A DNA stretch of 6,856 nucleotides from Sutterella parvirubra YIT 11816 (GTDB lineage Bacteria; Pseudomonadota; Gammaproteobacteria; Burkholderiales; Burkholderiaceae_F). The stretch is from contig NZ_JH605011.1 of the NCBI RefSeq assembly GCF_000250875.1, forward strand, positions 70,177-77,032. Direction: 5' to 3'. The notes under the pieces were generated by a model, which was not told where the DNA came from, searched no databases, and saw only the letters and a list, made by a program, of their open reading frames with translations. Below, piece after piece: positions 5,213 to 6,856 of this stretch (position 1 is its first letter; every line of letters starts with the position of its first letter). The translations under genes were made by a program, and so were the position numbers.

Positions 5213-6856
5213 TCAGCTCGACGTCTTCGCCGTCGTGCGGCGGCGCGTCGTGCGCTTCGGGGCTTCGGCCTTTTCAGCCTTTTCAGCCTTCTCCCCGGCC
5301 GCATCGGCCTTGGCGGCCTTCTCCTTAGGCTTACGCTCTTCAAACTTGAAGATCGTGCCCTTCTTCTCGTCGTAGACGAGGAAGGCCTTGAAGGCGCGGC
5401 CGGTGCGCTTCGAGACGAAGCCGTCCAAAAGCGGCGTCTTGCCTTCTTCAAGAAGCGCCTTCACTTCGTCCACGCTGATGTCGCGCTGCAGAATGGTCTT
5501 CCCGATCCTCATCGGGCACTTGGCCTGATCCTTGAAGGCGGTTTCGCAGACGTAGGCGTCCGCCGTTTCGTGGACCGGCGCGCCGCACTTCGGGCACTTC
5601 CCGATGACGGGCGTCTGCATGAATTCGTCGGCGTCGGGTTCGGGACGCTCCTCAAAGTCGAAGCGCATGCCCCATTCGCCCGTGTCGGCATCGCGCTCGA
5701 GGACCAATTCGCCCTCAAACGCGAACCCGCGCTTGCTCTGGAAGCCCGCGAGCGGCCCCACGTGGTGCGTCGCGAGCAACTCTTCGACCTCTTCGGGTTC
5801 GAAGACGCGCCCCGACGGGTGCTTCGTGAAGGAGAAGTAGCAGCCCGGCGTCGTGCAGCTGAAGCGGCGGTAGCCTTCGACGATCTCGCCGCCGCAGGCC
5901 GGGCACCGGTTCTTGCAGTGCATCGGGTTTTCAATCGGCACGCTGTCGCCTTCGTACTGCTTGGCGGCGGCGACGATGTTTTCCGTCATCGCGCGGATGT
6001 CCGCCATGAAGCCTTCGCTCGTTTCGCGGCCGGCTTCGATCATGGCGAGCTTCTTTTCCCATTCGGCCGTGAGGCGCGGCTGGGTGAGTTCGTCGATCTT
6101 GAGGCCCTTGACGAGCGCGATCAGCTGGAAAGCCTTTGGCGTCGGGACGAGCTCGCGCACGTCGCGGCGGAGGTACTTCTGGTCGATCAAGCCTTCGATC
6201 GTCTGGGCGCGGGTCGCCGGCGTGCCGAGGCCCTTTTCGGCCATCGCGTCGCGCAGCTCATCGCTGTCGAGCTTCTTCCCGGCGTTTTCCATCGCGGAAA
6301 GAAGCGTCGCGTCCGTGTAGCGGGCGGGCGGACGGGTTTCGTCCGAGACGGCTTCGACGGCCTCGGTGCGCACGCGTTCGTCCTGAACGACCGGAGGGAG
6401 GTCCGCGGACTTCTGCGAGCGGCCGGCGGGCTCCAGCCACCCGGCCTTCAGAAGGACCTTGCCTTCCGTGAGGAAGTGCTCACCCTCAACCTTGGTGATG
6501 CGGGTCGTGACGTTGTATTCGGCGGCCGGATAGAAGACCGAGATGAAGCGGCGCACGACGAGGTCGTAGATTTTCTGGTCGGTCTCATCGAGCGACTTCG
6601 GCAGCTCCCCGGTCGGGATGATGGCGAAGTGGTCGCTGATCTTCGTGTTGTCGAAGATGCGCTTGTCCTGACGGACCCAGCCGTTCGCGAGCACCTCGCC
6701 CGTGAACTTCACGTAGGCGTCGATCCCGGCCAACTTCTTCATCGTGTCCTTCACGGTGTCGACGTAGTCCTCGGGAAGCGCGCGGGCGTCGGTACGCGGA
6801 TACGTGAGCACCTTGTGGCGCTCGTAGAGGCGCTGCGCGATCGCGAGCGTCATCTT
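5213..6856 (-). CDS. topB: DNA topoisomerase III, partial (5' end missing)
   Basis: This is a type IA topoisomerase that passes single strands to relax negative supercoils and decatenate replication intermediates. The frame stays open to the window edge (AAG ATG at 6856-6851), so the internal ATG at 6853 is not the start; the Toprim domain, about 300 residues by analogy with E. coli TopB, is outside. Counting from that ATG, the active-site motif is [15 protein letters not shown] (16-30), with catalytic Tyr18. The TopB-type [14 protein letters not shown] is at 72-85, [15 protein letters not shown] at 179-193 and [15 protein letters not shown] at 208-222. The C-terminus has two zinc-ribbon modules (C317, C320, C333, C338; C420, C423, C436, C446), each followed by a similar GF-x-SKR...F-x-FEER segment (367-403 and 474-507). 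It ends in a basic Lys/Ala/Glu- and Arg-rich tail (508-546), probably for DNA binding. TYPRTD with LPEDY favours TopB over TopA. It is convergent with paeA and shares its terminator. Confidence 0.92.
   Translation of the reverse strand, partial: KMTLAIAQRLYERHKVLTYPRTDARALPEDYVDTVKDTMKKLAGIDAYVKFTGEVLANGWVRQDKRIFDNTKISDHFAIIPTGELPKSLDETDQKIYDLVVRRFISVFYPAAEYNVTTRITKVEGEHFLTEGKVLLKAGWLEPAGRSQKSADLPPVVQDERVRTEAVEAVSDETRPPARYTDATLLSAMENAGKKLDSDELRDAMAEKGLGTPATRAQTIEGLIDQKYLRRDVRELVPTPKAFQLIALVKGLKIDELTQPRLTAEWEKKLAMIEAGRETSEGFMADIRAMTENIVAAAKQYEGDSVPIENPMHCKNRCPACGGEIVEGYRRFSCTTPGCYFSFTKHPSGRVFEPEEVEELLATHHVGPLAGFQSKRGFAFEGELVLERDADTGEWGMRFDFEERPEPDADEFMQTPVIGKCPKCGAPVHETADAYVCETAFKDQAKCPMRIGKTILQRDISVDEVKALLEEGKTPLLDGFVSKRTGRAFKAFLVYDEKKGTIFKFEERKPKEKAAKADAAGEKAEKAEKAEAPKRTTRRRTTAKTSS
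5268..5294 (-). repeat. Short in-frame 9-bp tandem repeat in the topB tail
   Basis: Two exact copies of GCCTTTTCA (5268-5276, 5277-5285) and a third degenerate copy (5286-5294) encode the alternating Glu-Lys-Ala part of the TopB basic tail. The unit is a multiple of three, so copy-number changes would lengthen or shorten the tail without a frameshift. Confidence 0.7.

Noticed and set aside
3772..5451. A 559-codon minus-strand frame spanning paeA antisense and part of topB in another frame
   Set aside because: It crosses a strong terminator and two well-identified genes. Its translation is Asp/His/Arg/Glu-rich with no motif, so it is a composition shadow.
6134..6853. Taking the ATG at 6853 as the true start of the topoisomerase
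   Set aside because: The frame remains open to the window edge, and the catalytic Tyr would be at residue 18, with the whole Toprim domain missing. The gene is simply cut by the window.

Overview
The window is ordinary GC-rich bacterial chromosome with dense, mostly minus-strand genes. The proteins look proteobacterial. AapJ, AapQ and AapM follow the amino-acid ABC transporter pattern of alpha-, beta- and gammaproteobacteria, and the CNNM/CBS protein is very close to enterobacterial YtfL/PaeA. The topoisomerase III carries the long zinc-ribbon C-terminus often seen in betaproteobacteria. A member of Burkholderiales is my best guess (possibly Sutterellaceae); this is inference from protein resemblance only.

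Layout from left to right. Positions 1-121 (minus) hold the first 40 codons of a small gene that runs off the left edge and may belong to the SRPBCC/AtaL-like (DUF1857) family. Positions 148-3527 (minus) hold a general L-amino-acid ABC importer, transcribed aapJ (periplasmic binding protein), aapQ and aapM (two permeases). A terminator-like hairpin lies between aapJ and aapQ, and aapQ and aapM overlap by ATGA. The ATPase partner aapP, usually found directly after aapM, is not there. Positions 3528-3822 are a divergent intergenic region, AT-richer than its surroundings at the right end, with a good extended -10 for the plus-strand gene. Positions 3823-5136 (plus) hold paeA/ytfL, an inner-membrane CNNM-CBS-CorC_HlyC protein. 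A bidirectional intrinsic terminator (5157-5195) separates it from the convergent topB (5213 to beyond 6856, minus), a DNA topoisomerase III lacking its N-terminal third because of the window edge.

Functionally, the aap genes encode the receptor and membrane channel of an amino-acid importer that must get its ATPase from elsewhere. PaeA is associated with polyamine export and pH or stress tolerance in enterics. TopB is a housekeeping decatenase and has no evident functional tie to the other genes. I found no mobile element, CRISPR array, tRNA, rRNA or convincing novel system. The points most worth checking are the absent aapP with an unrelated gene in its place, and the hairpin plus missing ribosome binding site at the aapJ-aapQ junction.
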